From NCBI GenBank assembly GCA_040877935.1, contig JBBDNB010000039.1, forward strand, positions 62,001 to 126,000: a stretch of DNA of 64,000 bases, read 5' to 3'. Source of the DNA: Chitinophagales bacterium (GTDB taxonomy: Bacteria; Bacteroidota; Bacteroidia; Chitinophagales; CAIOSU01). Position 1 is the stretch's first letter, and each line of letters starts with the position of its first letter. Position numbers and translations under genes: made by a program. The notes below the pieces were generated by a model, which saw only the letters and a list, made by a program, of their open reading frames with translations, was not told the origin of the DNA and did no database searches. This document shows, piece by piece, positions 56,626 to 64,000 of the stretch.

Positions 56626-57432
56626 ATGCACCATGATATGATACCCAAAAGCTACATAGAGCGTTGGAAGTATAAAGCCCCATGGAATTCCCTGCATTAT
56701 GTAGAACAGGATTTGATAATCAGTAGGGCGTTGGTTCTTTTATTTTCAGATGAATTTCTAAAGGAAAATCTCGCATTTAGAGGGGGAACTGCATTACACA
56801 AACTTTATCTTTCACCATCACCGAGATATTCAGAGGATATTGATTTGGTTCAGATTAAAGAAGGAAGGATTAAACCTATATTGAAGCGAATAGCGGAAGT
56901 GATTACTTTTTTTGAAGAAAAGCGAACCGTAAAACAGAAATTGAACAACAATACAATTTTGTATCGCTATAATGCTGAGTTCCCTCCTAAAATTCGCCTG
57001 CGTCTAAAAATTGAAATCAATTGCAGGGAACATTTCAATGTATTGGGTTGGGAAGAACATCCTTTTGAAATGCAGAGTGATTGGTTTTCCGGAACTGCAC
57101 AAATCACTACTTATAAAATAGAGGAGTTACTGGCAACAAAACTCAGGGCATTGTATCAGCGGAAAAAGGGTAGGGATCTTTTCGATTTGTATTATGCCTT
57201 TGATAAACTGAATCCTGATATTGATAAACTGCTGTACTGCTATGAAAAATATATGGGATATTCAGATGGGAAATCGCCTACAAAAAAGCAGTTTTTGATA
57301 AATATTGAGGAGAAAAAAACCGATTTGGAATTTTGGGGCGATATGGAAGGTTTGTTGCGTTCAGATATTGAATTTGGTATGGACAATGCTTTCGAATGGC
57401 TTATTGAAAATCTGTTAAAACATTTTAAATAA
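56626..57432 (+). CDS. AbiEii-type nucleotidyltransferase toxin
   Basis: 268 residues. The nucleotidyltransferase motif is FRGGTALHKLYLSPSPRYSEDIDLV (about 51-75), with the Gly-Gly/Asp-x-Asp pattern of the AbiEii/Nal1 family. KLRALYQRKKGRDLFDLYYA near 181 is the second conserved block. Such toxins transfer nucleotides, in studied homologues to tRNA or other RNA, and stop growth; some pairs abort phage infection. All key residues appear intact. Confidence 0.87.
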   Translation: MHHDMIPKSYIERWKYKAPWNSLHYVEQDLIISRALVLLFSDEFLKENLAFRGGTALHKLYLSPSPRYSEDIDLVQIKEGRIKPILKRIAEVITFFEEKRTVKQKLNNNTILYRYNAEFPPKIRLRLKIEINCREHFNVLGWEEHPFEMQSDWFSGTAQITTYKIEELLATKLRALYQRKKGRDLFDLYYAFDKLNPDIDKLLYCYEKYMGYSDGKSPTKKQFLINIEEKKTDLEFWGDMEGLLRSDIEFGMDNAFEWLIENLLKHFK

Positions 57433-57484
57433 AGCACCTGCGATTTGTATAGTTCGCTCAGTTTGCTTTTATTATCCTAAAAGG

Positions 57485-58096
57485 ATGAAAATGAAAACTT
57501 TAATTATAGTAGATCCACAAAATGATTTTATGCCAGGAGGCAGCCTTGCAGTTCCGGATGGAGATACTATAGTTCCGGTGATCAACCAATTGCAGGAAAA
57601 TTATGATTTGGTTGTTGCCACACAGGACTGGCACCCTAAAAACCACATGAGTTTTGCCTCAAACCACAAGGATAAAAAGCCTTTTGAGAAAATTCAGCTC
57701 AATAATATGGAGCAAATCCTGTGGCCCGACCATTGTGTACAGGGTTATATGGGCGCGGACTTCCACCCGGATCTAAAAACAGAGAAGATTGAAGCCATTA
57801 TTCGTAAGGGAATGGATCCCGAAATAGACAGCTACAGTGGCTTTTATGACAATGGCCACCAAAAGAGCACAGGGCTTGCAGGCTATCTAAAGGAAAAGGG
57901 TGCAAAAGAATTGTATTTCTGTGGCCTGGCAGCAGATATCTGTGTCTATTTCACCATTAAAGATGCTTTGAAAGAAGGTTTTTCATGCAAATTGATCTGT
58001 GATGCCACGCGTCCGCTGGAAAAAGAAAAATTTGATGAACTCAAAGAGGAATTGAAAGAAAAAGGATTGGAACTAACGCACAGCAGTGCATGCTGA
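57485..58096 (+). CDS. pncA: Nicotinamidase
   Basis: 203 residues. The catalytic triad is visible: Asp in VDPQNDFMPGG (about residue 9), Lys in IIRKGMDPEIDSYSGF (near 115) and Cys in YFCGLAADICVYFT (near 155). The metal-binding DWHP motif is near 50. It hydrolyses nicotinamide to nicotinate, the substrate of pncB upstream. The start is MKMKTLIIVDPQ; its promoter is not obvious in the 52-base gap after the AbiE genes. Confidence 0.95.
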   Translation: MKMKTLIIVDPQNDFMPGGSLAVPDGDTIVPVINQLQENYDLVVATQDWHPKNHMSFASNHKDKKPFEKIQLNNMEQILWPDHCVQGYMGADFHPDLKTEKIEAIIRKGMDPEIDSYSGFYDNGHQKSTGLAGYLKEKGAKELYFCGLAADICVYFTIKDALKEGFSCKLICDATRPLEKEKFDELKEELKEKGLELTHSSAC

Positions 58097-58112
58097 AAAG
58101 GGAACGCCAAAT

Positions 58113-58682
58113 TTAGAATTCCTGTAAATATTCATATACTTTGTGCATGGCCAGCCCTACCACATTAAAATAAGAACCCTCGATTTTTTCAATCCCAATC
58201 AGGCCAATCCATTCCTGTATGGCGTATGCCCCGGCTTTGTCATAGGGCTGGTACTGATCCACATAGTGTTCGATTTCTTCCTGGCTGAGTTTTTTAAAAA
58301 ACACTTTTGTAGTGTCGCTGAAGCAGATTTGCTTTTCAGGCGTAGTGAGACAATATCCGCCAATCACTTCATGCGTTTTGCCCGATAACTGCTGTATGAA
58401 TGCAATGGCTTCCGCCCTGTTTTTTGGTTTTCCCAGTATTTCACCATCACAAAACACCAGGGTATCGGCAGTCAGTAGAATAGCACCTTCTGTTAATTTT
58501 GGCTTCAGATCATCGGCTTTGAGTTTGGCGAGATATTCGGGTATTTTTCCGGCTTCAAGTTTTTGGGGATATACTTCCTCTACACCGCTTTTTATAATCT
58601 CAAAGTCAAATCCTGCTTGTTGCAATATTTCTTTTCTGCGCGGAGAGCCGGAGCCCAGAATTAGTTTTTTATTGTTATTCAC
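58113..58682 (-). CDS. maf: Maf-type nucleoside triphosphate pyrophosphatase
   Basis: 189 residues with the LILGSGSPRRKEIL N-terminus (about 6-19) and LLTADTLVFCDGEILGKP near 69-86. Maf proteins hydrolyse dTTP/UTP and modified nucleotides. It is the last gene of the minus-strand operon, two bases after ubiA. Confidence 0.94.
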   Translation of the reverse strand: MNNNKKLILGSGSPRRKEILQQAGFDFEIIKSGVEEVYPQKLEAGKIPEYLAKLKADDLKPKLTEGAILLTADTLVFCDGEILGKPKNRAEAIAFIQQLSGKTHEVIGGYCLTTPEKQICFSDTTKVFFKKLSQEEIEHYVDQYQPYDKAGAYAIQEWIGLIGIEKIEGSYFNVVGLAMHKVYEYLQEF

Positions 58683-58684
58683 AA

Positions 58685-59641
58685 TTATTGAATTAAATAA
58701 TAAAACACAGGCATTGATAAAATCCCTGTCAGCATTACAAATTTCAGCATAATGCCTGTTTTTCTATATTGCTTGGCGTTTGATGCTTTAAAAAGTTGAA
58801 TTGCGGTCAAAGCAAGTGGTAAAACCACAGCTGCAATAATATAGGAAGCCTGTGGATATTGCGTGTCGCTTACATAAATCCAGGCGATGTAAAGTGTTGC
58901 TGCAATAAGCAACAGGAGCAAAAGACTCAATACAAATTTTGTTGTTTTAAATCCCAAAACTATAGGCATGGTTTGCATGCCCATTTGCCCATCCCCTTTT
59001 ATATCTTCCATGTCTTTCACAATTTCCCTGATCAGCGAAATAAAAAAAGCATAAAGCGAATAGGCCATCAATTGCATATAGAGCAAAGAAAGCAGGCTTC
59101 CCATTCGCTGGGCATGCAATTCAAAAACAGGCATTTCAAACAAAGCGACTACCAGCAGCACAAAAGCAGAAAGCCCGGCTACTATCAGGTTGCCAAAAAG
59201 AAATTGCCTTTTAAAAATACGATTGTATATAATGAGCAGAAGCGTAGCAAAAAGAAAGATAAAACCAAGCTGAAATCGCCCGGCTTTAAATGCCACATAG
59301 AACCCCAGTATATTCCCCGCGATGAAAAAAAGTTTGTAAAGGCGTTCCAGCTCATTTTTCGAAATGCTTTTTAGAGCAAGTCCTTTGGAACCATTGAGCC
59401 GGTCGTTTTCACGATCGAACAAATCGTTTTGGATATAGGCACCACCTGCAATTAAAACAACGGCAAGCACCAGTTGGAAGAAATAAAAATCATTCAGCGA
59501 AGAGCCAATATCAACAGCCTCAAAAATGGGAAGTACAATAAAATTCCGCACAAAATACATGCTGAGCAGAATAATCAGCAGATTGGGCCAGCGGATCAGT
59601 TGCAGCATTTGTTTCAGTGCCTGCCAAACAGAAGTGTTCAT
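58685..59641 (-). CDS. UbiA-family prenyltransferase
   Basis: 318 residues with about nine helices. The two Asp-rich motifs are YIQNDLFDRENDRLNG (about 70-85) and VKDMEDIKGDGQMGMQTMP near 208-226. In Bacteroidota the closest annotated function is geranylgeranylglycerol-phosphate geranylgeranyltransferase, but menaquinone or tocopherol-type prenylation is possible. ATGA overlap with the DUF2520 gene upstream. Confidence 0.85.
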   Translation of the reverse strand: MNTSVWQALKQMLQLIRWPNLLIILLSMYFVRNFIVLPIFEAVDIGSSLNDFYFFQLVLAVVLIAGGAYIQNDLFDRENDRLNGSKGLALKSISKNELERLYKLFFIAGNILGFYVAFKAGRFQLGFIFLFATLLLIIYNRIFKRQFLFGNLIVAGLSAFVLLVVALFEMPVFELHAQRMGSLLSLLYMQLMAYSLYAFFISLIREIVKDMEDIKGDGQMGMQTMPIVLGFKTTKFVLSLLLLLLIAATLYIAWIYVSDTQYPQASYIIAAVVLPLALTAIQLFKASNAKQYRKTGIMLKFVMLTGILSMPVFYYLIQ

Positions 59642-60441
59642 TCGGGTTTTTTGAATTTTTTCAGAATAAGCTCCGATATTTCCCGGTAGAGCTTTTGGTA
59701 TTCGGGTTGGTCTTCAAGCATTTTCAAATGTTTTGAAATCGTTTCCCCGTCACCTCTCCTGGCGGGGCCAGTTTGCAAAAGCGCGGGATCATTTTCGTCT
59801 AACCGGGCGGTCATTTCTTTCAAAAGTGGAATCAGCCACTCAAAGGGCAAGTCTTCTTTCCGCATCAGATCATAGGCGATATGATAAAGGTAATTCGGAA
59901 AATTATTGGCAAATACCGCAGCAAGATGCAGCTTTTTTCTTTCGGCACTATCCAGTCGATTCACAGTATTGCTGAGTTTACCTGCAAAATGTTCCAACAA
60001 TTTATAATCAGCTTCCTCATTGGCTTCCAGGAAAATAGGTATGTCATTCCAATCAGGATTTCGATCACTTTGGAAACTCTGCAGCGGATAAAAAATTCCG
60101 GTTTTAGTGGCTGCGGCTTCAATGCCACTCAATGGAATTGTACCAGAAGTATGCGCCAGCACCGTATTTTTTAATTGTAATTTTCCGGCAATCTGCTCAA
60201 TGGCATCATCAGAAACGGCAATGATGGTAAGTGTGCTATCATCCCTGAACTGGCTGAGGTTGTCAGTACTTTCCCCTTCTTTCAGCAGCTTACACAGTTT
60301 ATCTGCATTTTCCTTTTTTCTGCTGTATATCTGAAGAATGGATATGCCTGCATTTTGAAATGCCAGTGCCATCTGGGTGGCCACTCTGCCCGAACCGATA
60401 AAGCTGACACTATCAGGTACCAATTTATTTGCTTTTTCCAT
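59638..60441 (-). CDS. DUF2520 Rossmann-fold protein
   Basis: 267 residues from ATG 60441. The NAD(P)-binding start is VSFIGSGRVATQMALAFQNAG; the C-terminal DUF2520 helical domain contains RKKLHLAAVFANNFPNYLYHIA and LLQTGPARRGDGETISKHL. It resembles pyrroline-5-carboxylate reductase/6-phosphogluconate dehydrogenase folds. Function is not established. It overlaps ccmF by 17 bases and ubiA by four. Confidence 0.85.
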   Translation of the reverse strand: MEKANKLVPDSVSFIGSGRVATQMALAFQNAGISILQIYSRKKENADKLCKLLKEGESTDNLSQFRDDSTLTIIAVSDDAIEQIAGKLQLKNTVLAHTSGTIPLSGIEAAATKTGIFYPLQSFQSDRNPDWNDIPIFLEANEEADYKLLEHFAGKLSNTVNRLDSAERKKLHLAAVFANNFPNYLYHIAYDLMRKEDLPFEWLIPLLKEMTARLDENDPALLQTGPARRGDGETISKHLKMLEDQPEYQKLYREISELILKKFKKPE

Positions 60442-62869
60442 GCCTGTTCCAGGCACTGAGTAAAAATCCGATTACCATTACCAAACTGCCCAGCCAAAGT
60501 ACATTGATGTAAGGAAATACAATGGCTTTCATAATAATAAAATCACTTTCCCCTTCTTCCTGCCACATAGAAATTTTCACTTGTTCGGTTTCAGGGATTA
60601 ACTTGTCGATGCGCAAACGTAGTTTGAGTTCTTCTACTTCATCTTCTAACTTTATACCACGTTCATCGCGTATCAAATAAACCGGTTGGGCAGTGTATTT
60701 CTTTCCATCCAAAGTATAAAGCACAAGATTAATGCCCACTGCAATATCATCTTCCCTTTTCTCATACAATGGAGATTCGGGAAATGGCGTCACCGATTCA
60801 AAAACACCAATGGCTCTTGCCGTGTAAAAAGTATCGCCCTTGCTCAGCATCATTGATTCATAATCTTCTTCCTCAATTTTGGGCTCACTTTTGTCGGGAA
60901 CTGAGGTGACATGGGTATAGACATCCCGGGTCAGATAATGCCTCGTATCGGGATTGGCAATCAGCCCCATATTGGGGTTGATCTGTGCATTTGGGCGCAG
61001 CTCAAAGGTTTCCACTACCAGCTCGTTCTCATCCAGTCTTTCATAGCGTACCTTGTAGTAGTGGTTGGGTTCAACAACCGTATCTCCAACATAGGTCACC
61101 AGGTAATTGGACATTTTCACCGGCTGGTCTTTTCGAAGCAGGATATTTTCCCGCTTGGCTTTTTTGTCAAAACTATCTCCAAAATCAATGCCTGAAGTAT
61201 TGATGGAAATCACTTCCTGTTTGTAGTTGGAAATAAGTATTCCCAATATCAAAAGGCCAAAACCAATATGCGCAATGGAACCACCTGCTGCTTTAATATT
61301 TTTTCTGAAAGCCCGGGAAATATAAAGTGCGTTGGCAATAATTGTATAAAAAGCTGCAAAAGTGAGTAGCAAATAATACCAGACCCATATTTCTAACATA
61401 AAGGCTGTAATAACACTAAGTGATAAAGCAGAAATTGCAGCCCCCACCAGGCTTCTTATAAAAACAATTTTCCGCGTCTTTTTATAGCTGAGATACTGTA
61501 TGGTAGCACTCATTATCGCCAGAATAATGGCAATCCAAACCTGTACATTGTTGTAATGCGCAATCACGTCTATAGGCGGTGCCAGGTCTTTTTCGAAAAA
61601 ATGTCCTATACCGGGGATACTCCTGAAAAGCGGGAAGAACTTATTAAATACGGGAATGGAAGTAGAGAAAGATATCTGAATGGCAGAGATCAGAAACACC
61701 AAAGCCCCTACAAACATCCAGAATTCACGAGAACTCGTTTCTTCTTCTTTGGCATTGGAGGGCATTTGTTTCCAGCGAATTGCAAGCATGACAATGCCTA
61801 AAATCAGGAACAAAAACATAAACACAAGCAATTGTCCGGACATGCCCAAATCAGTAAATGAGTGTACAGAACTGTCGCCAAGAATTCCACTTCTAGTAAG
61901 GAAGGTAGAATAGAGAATTAATAAAAAACTAATTATAAGTAGAATATAGCTCGCCTTCAGTGCGTGCTTGGTGTTTTTGTAAACTACCAATGTGTGCATA
62001 CCGGCAACCAGTGTCAGCCAGGGAACAAGGGAAGCGTTTTCTACAGGATCCCATGCCCAAAAGCCACCAAATGTCAATGCTTCATAAGCCCAGGCACCGC
62101 CCATTAAAATACCGGTACCGAGTATGCCTCCACCTACCAATGTCCAGTTGAGAGCTGGTTTTACCCAGTTGGTATAATCCTTTATCCAAAGCGAAGCAAT
62201 AGAGTAAGCAAAAGGAACTAAAGTAAGTGCAAAGCCCAGAAAAAGGGTTGGAGGATGAATGGTCATCCAGTAATTTTGCAACAGTGGATTCAACCCGTTT
62301 CCATCTTCTACAAAACTCATGTAATCGGGACGTGAGAAAATAGGTGCATCCAGTGCTTCGCGCAATAAAATAAAAGGATTGCTGCCAATTCTCGTTCCGC
62401 CAATTTCAATCCCAAGCAACATACTCGCCAACACCACCTGTGTGAGTGCCACTATGCTCAGAACCGGAGCTTTTAGTTTGCCTTTGGCTGTTTTTAATAA
62501 AATTCCACCAAGAATAACGTGCCAGAACAACCACAGCAAAAAGCTGCCTTCCTGGCCTTCCCAAAAGCAAGACAATAAATAGCGCGGAGGTAAATCGTGC
62601 GAAGCATGCTGCCAGGCATAGTAATACTCAAAAAGGTGATTGGAGATCAGGTAGAAAAGTGCAGCAATAATGGTAAAAACACCGAGTGCATGAAGCCCGA
62701 AAAAAACAGTCGCCATCTGCGACCACTTTTTTTCTTCCAGATCATTTTTAGAACTGGTGGCCGCCCACCAGGAAATAAATGCCGAAAGGGCAAAAACAAA
62801 GGCAAAAACCACTCCGCCTCTTCCTATCATACCGGGGATCAGGTTTTCACCTACATATTGAATATCCAT
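60425..62869 (-). CDS. ccmF: Cytochrome c heme lyase subunit CcmF
   Basis: 814 residues with about 15 membrane helices. The WWD-type heme-handling motif is WAYEALTFGGFWAWDPVENA (near 259-278), and conserved His residues flank it (MTIHPPTLFLGF; GMHTLVVYKNTKHALK). A periplasmic domain occupies about 560-780. CcmF attaches heme from CcmE to CXXCH motifs, and the many cytochromes of this window (ActA, ActE, the diheme lipoprotein) need it. Its ATG overlaps the ccmE stop by one base. Confidence 0.94.
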   Translation of the reverse strand: MDIQYVGENLIPGMIGRGGVVFAFVFALSAFISWWAATSSKNDLEEKKWSQMATVFFGLHALGVFTIIAALFYLISNHLFEYYYAWQHASHDLPPRYLLSCFWEGQEGSFLLWLFWHVILGGILLKTAKGKLKAPVLSIVALTQVVLASMLLGIEIGGTRIGSNPFILLREALDAPIFSRPDYMSFVEDGNGLNPLLQNYWMTIHPPTLFLGFALTLVPFAYSIASLWIKDYTNWVKPALNWTLVGGGILGTGILMGGAWAYEALTFGGFWAWDPVENASLVPWLTLVAGMHTLVVYKNTKHALKASYILLIISFLLILYSTFLTRSGILGDSSVHSFTDLGMSGQLLVFMFLFLILGIVMLAIRWKQMPSNAKEEETSSREFWMFVGALVFLISAIQISFSTSIPVFNKFFPLFRSIPGIGHFFEKDLAPPIDVIAHYNNVQVWIAIILAIMSATIQYLSYKKTRKIVFIRSLVGAAISALSLSVITAFMLEIWVWYYLLLTFAAFYTIIANALYISRAFRKNIKAAGGSIAHIGFGLLILGILISNYKQEVISINTSGIDFGDSFDKKAKRENILLRKDQPVKMSNYLVTYVGDTVVEPNHYYKVRYERLDENELVVETFELRPNAQINPNMGLIANPDTRHYLTRDVYTHVTSVPDKSEPKIEEEDYESMMLSKGDTFYTARAIGVFESVTPFPESPLYEKREDDIAVGINLVLYTLDGKKYTAQPVYLIRDERGIKLEDEVEELKLRLRIDKLIPETEQVKISMWQEEGESDFIIMKAIVFPYINVLWLGSLVMVIGFLLSAWNRHGKSK

Positions 62870-63276
62870 TAACTTTCTGCTGCTTTGAATTCAGAAACTT
62901 CCAACTCATCATCCACATATTTGGAAGGACATTTCATCAAAATTTTCGAGGCCATAAAGACATCCCCGTTCATGCCACCCGTGAGTACGATTTGTTCTGA
63001 TCGCTCGAAATCCTGCGGCTTTGCACCATTAAAAATCACTTTGCGCTCAGTTCCCGATTTGTCTTTCAGGTAAAAAGTAAAATGATTTGGATCTTCTTCC
63101 GGGTTGTAATAAATTTCCTTGTCTTCCACCAGTTCCCCTACAATATGAAAATCTTTGGATGGAGAAGCCGTTGCGCTTGTGAATGTTTCGTAGCGACTGT
63201 AATCTCCTGTCATGCTGATAATTACGGCAATCGAGATGGCAATAAAAACAAGGGCTATGATATGGGTTTTCTTCAT
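62869..63276 (-). CDS. ccmE: Heme chaperone CcmE, cysteine variant
   Basis: 135 residues: a membrane anchor (about 6-23) and an OB-fold domain (FHIVGELVEDKEIYYN; FNGAKPQDFERSEQIVLTGGM). In the usual protein, heme binds covalently to His in an HxxxY motif. Here the aligned segment reads ILMKCPSKYVDD, with Cys-116 at the His position and Tyr-120 kept. This CxxxY type is known from a variant of System I. The gene heads the operon. Confidence 0.92.
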   Translation of the reverse strand: MKKTHIIALVFIAISIAVIISMTGDYSRYETFTSATASPSKDFHIVGELVEDKEIYYNPEEDPNHFTFYLKDKSGTERKVIFNGAKPQDFERSEQIVLTGGMNGDVFMASKILMKCPSKYVDDELEVSEFKAAES

Positions 63277-63310
63277 TGGTAATTAGCTTCCTAATGCTGA
63301 AAATTCAACG

Positions 63311-63318
63311 CAAAGTTA
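63311..63318 (-). promoter_or_regulatory. -7 box of the ccm operon promoter
   Basis: On the minus strand TAACTTTG, 35 bases before the ccmE ATG, matches the -7 consensus; the -33 element is weak. Confidence 0.4.
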
Positions 63319-63384
63319 AGTGAAAATGTTCAGTTTGTGCACGCTGTGCAAGAAAGGATTAGCGAAGAAATGTTAAACTGTTTT

Positions 63385-63399
63385 GTACAAACTTTGTAC
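63385..63399. promoter_or_regulatory. Perfect palindrome between ccmE and DUF4293 gene
   Basis: GTACAAACTTTGTAC is symmetric around the central C. It lies about 110 bases upstream of ccmE and just after the DUF4293 stop. It could be an operator; it is not a terminator. Confidence 0.35.
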
Positions 63400-63426
63400 T
63401 AAGCTGTTTAGCATTGACAAAAAAAC

Positions 63427-63864
63427 CTACCGCAGGCGATCACTGGCACTCACCAATTTTTGATCGGCTTTTACACCACGCATTGCAAGAAAATTCAAGA
63501 CAAGTGCTACAAATGGCAATACCAATGGCCATTTAAAACTTACGATATCACCAGCTGCTGCAGGGGCTTCGCCATTAGATAGTGCAAGAAAATTCACCGC
63601 GGCAGAGCCTGTAAAACCTAAGAGAATTACCAAGGCAATTAGCCAGGAGAGTTTGATTTGCAAAGGGCGATTATTGACCAGAAAAATGGTCGCCAAACTG
63701 AGCAAAGCAGCTAAAGATGTGGCAATGGTCAAAGTCATACAATCCTGCACTGCAAAAACATTTTCTTTGCCGCTTGGTCCGTAGCCAAACATGGGCAAAA
63801 ACAAAAAAGCCACCAACACCACAGCAGTCAATAACCAGTATATACTCTGAACTCTTTGTATCAT
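63427..63864 (-). CDS. DUF4293 membrane protein
   Basis: 145 residues, four membrane helices (about 6-25, 45-62, 73-92, 110-128). The MIQRVQSIYWLLTAVVLVAFLFLPMFGYG N-terminus is the DUF4293 hallmark, a family restricted to Bacteroidota. Function is unknown. The start overlaps the divergent promoter of the following thiolase gene. Confidence 0.85.
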   Translation of the reverse strand: MIQRVQSIYWLLTAVVLVAFLFLPMFGYGPSGKENVFAVQDCMTLTIATSLAALLSLATIFLVNNRPLQIKLSWLIALVILLGFTGSAAVNFLALSNGEAPAAAGDIVSFKWPLVLPFVALVLNFLAMRGVKADQKLVSASDRLR

Positions 63865-63887
63865 CCCCGTTTAGAATTTTATCTTTG
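63857..63887 (+). promoter_or_regulatory. Promoter of the thiolase gene
   Basis: TTG at 63857-63859, 20 bases, TATCTTTG at 63880-63887; the ATG is 39 bases further on. Confidence 0.6.
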
Positions 63888-63925
63888 TACTATTGTAGAA
63901 TTGCCGACAAAATTAAAAATACTTT

Positions 63926-64000
63926 ATGACTTCAGCTTACATAATTGACGCACTGCGTACACCCATAGGAAAATATACCGGAACACTGAGCACAGTCAGG
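63926..64000 (+). CDS. Acetyl-CoA acyltransferase (thiolase), N-terminal fragment
   Basis: Only 25 codons are in the window (TSAYIIDALRTPIGKYTGTL). The start pattern is that of type II/degradative thiolases (PcaF/FadA-like), which cleave or form 3-ketoacyl-CoA. The rest lies beyond the right edge, so the subtype is open. Confidence 0.75.
   Translation, partial: MTSAYIIDALRTPIGKYTGTLSTVR

Overview
This window is from a member of the Bacteroidota: an aerobic, moderately AT-rich chromosome. Four things support this. The gene order rpsU-xerC-hpf-tRNAs-tuf-tRNA(Trp)-secE-nusG-rplKAJL-rpoBC is the one known from this phylum. Alternative complex III is followed directly by an aa3-type oxidase cluster. 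Promoters repeatedly have the form TTG-N20-TAnnTTTG. Typical Bacteroidota families are present (DUF3467, DUF4293, RHS-type tips, TIGR03805/TIGR03806). The exact genus cannot be told from the sequence.

Layout. 1-1.4 kb: a sulfide:quinone-oxidoreductase-like flavoprotein cut by the left edge, and HemJ, both on the minus strand. 1.6-19.6 kb: a plus-strand respiratory block with ATP synthase beta/epsilon, the six-gene alternative complex III (actABCDEF), cytochrome c oxidase (subunits II, I, two subunit III proteins, IV), heme O synthase, SCO, DUF420 and a small CPMC membrane protein. Electrons would flow from menaquinol through ACIII hemes to the CuA site and aa3 centre; SCO, CtaB and DUF420 serve assembly. 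19.6-23.3 kb: a ComEA-like protein, Apt and an acyl-CoA dehydrogenase, with two non-coding stretches full of hairpins and repeats. 23.3-38.1 kb: the translation/transcription block, with five tRNAs, EF-Tu, SecE, NusG, L11, L1, L10, L7/L12, RpoB and RpoC.

38.2-42.4 kb: an accessory region with a TPR protein, an orphan RHS core-tip fragment (GC-rich core, AT-rich tip), two small envelope proteins, and a GC-rich XRE regulator divergent from a truncated gene that looks like mobile-element debris. 42.4-53.1 kb: metabolic and signalling genes (DAO-type flavoprotein, beta-helix lipoprotein plus diheme cytochrome, APH/P-loop fusion, REC-PAS-histidine kinase and CheY-like regulator, DUF4168, Kbl, VTT membrane protein, ScpA).

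53.1-58.1 kb: a repeat-rich spacer, then a macrodomain protein and nicotinate phosphoribosyltransferase, an AbiEi/AbiEii toxin-antitoxin pair, and nicotinamidase. The AbiE pair therefore sits inside what otherwise reads as an NAD-salvage cluster. 58.1-63.9 kb: a tight minus-strand operon ccmE-ccmF-DUF2520-ubiA-maf. Its CcmE carries Cys instead of the usual heme-binding His. It is followed by a DUF4293 membrane protein and the first codons of a thiolase.

No clearly new multi-gene system is proven here. The best candidates for a second look are the orphan RHS tip with its unassigned neighbours, the AbiE pair within the NAD-salvage genes, the divergent XRE module with a symmetric operator, and a bipartite hairpin repeat present in two intergenic regions. 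All identifications rest on reading the translated sequences and remembered family features; no database search was run.
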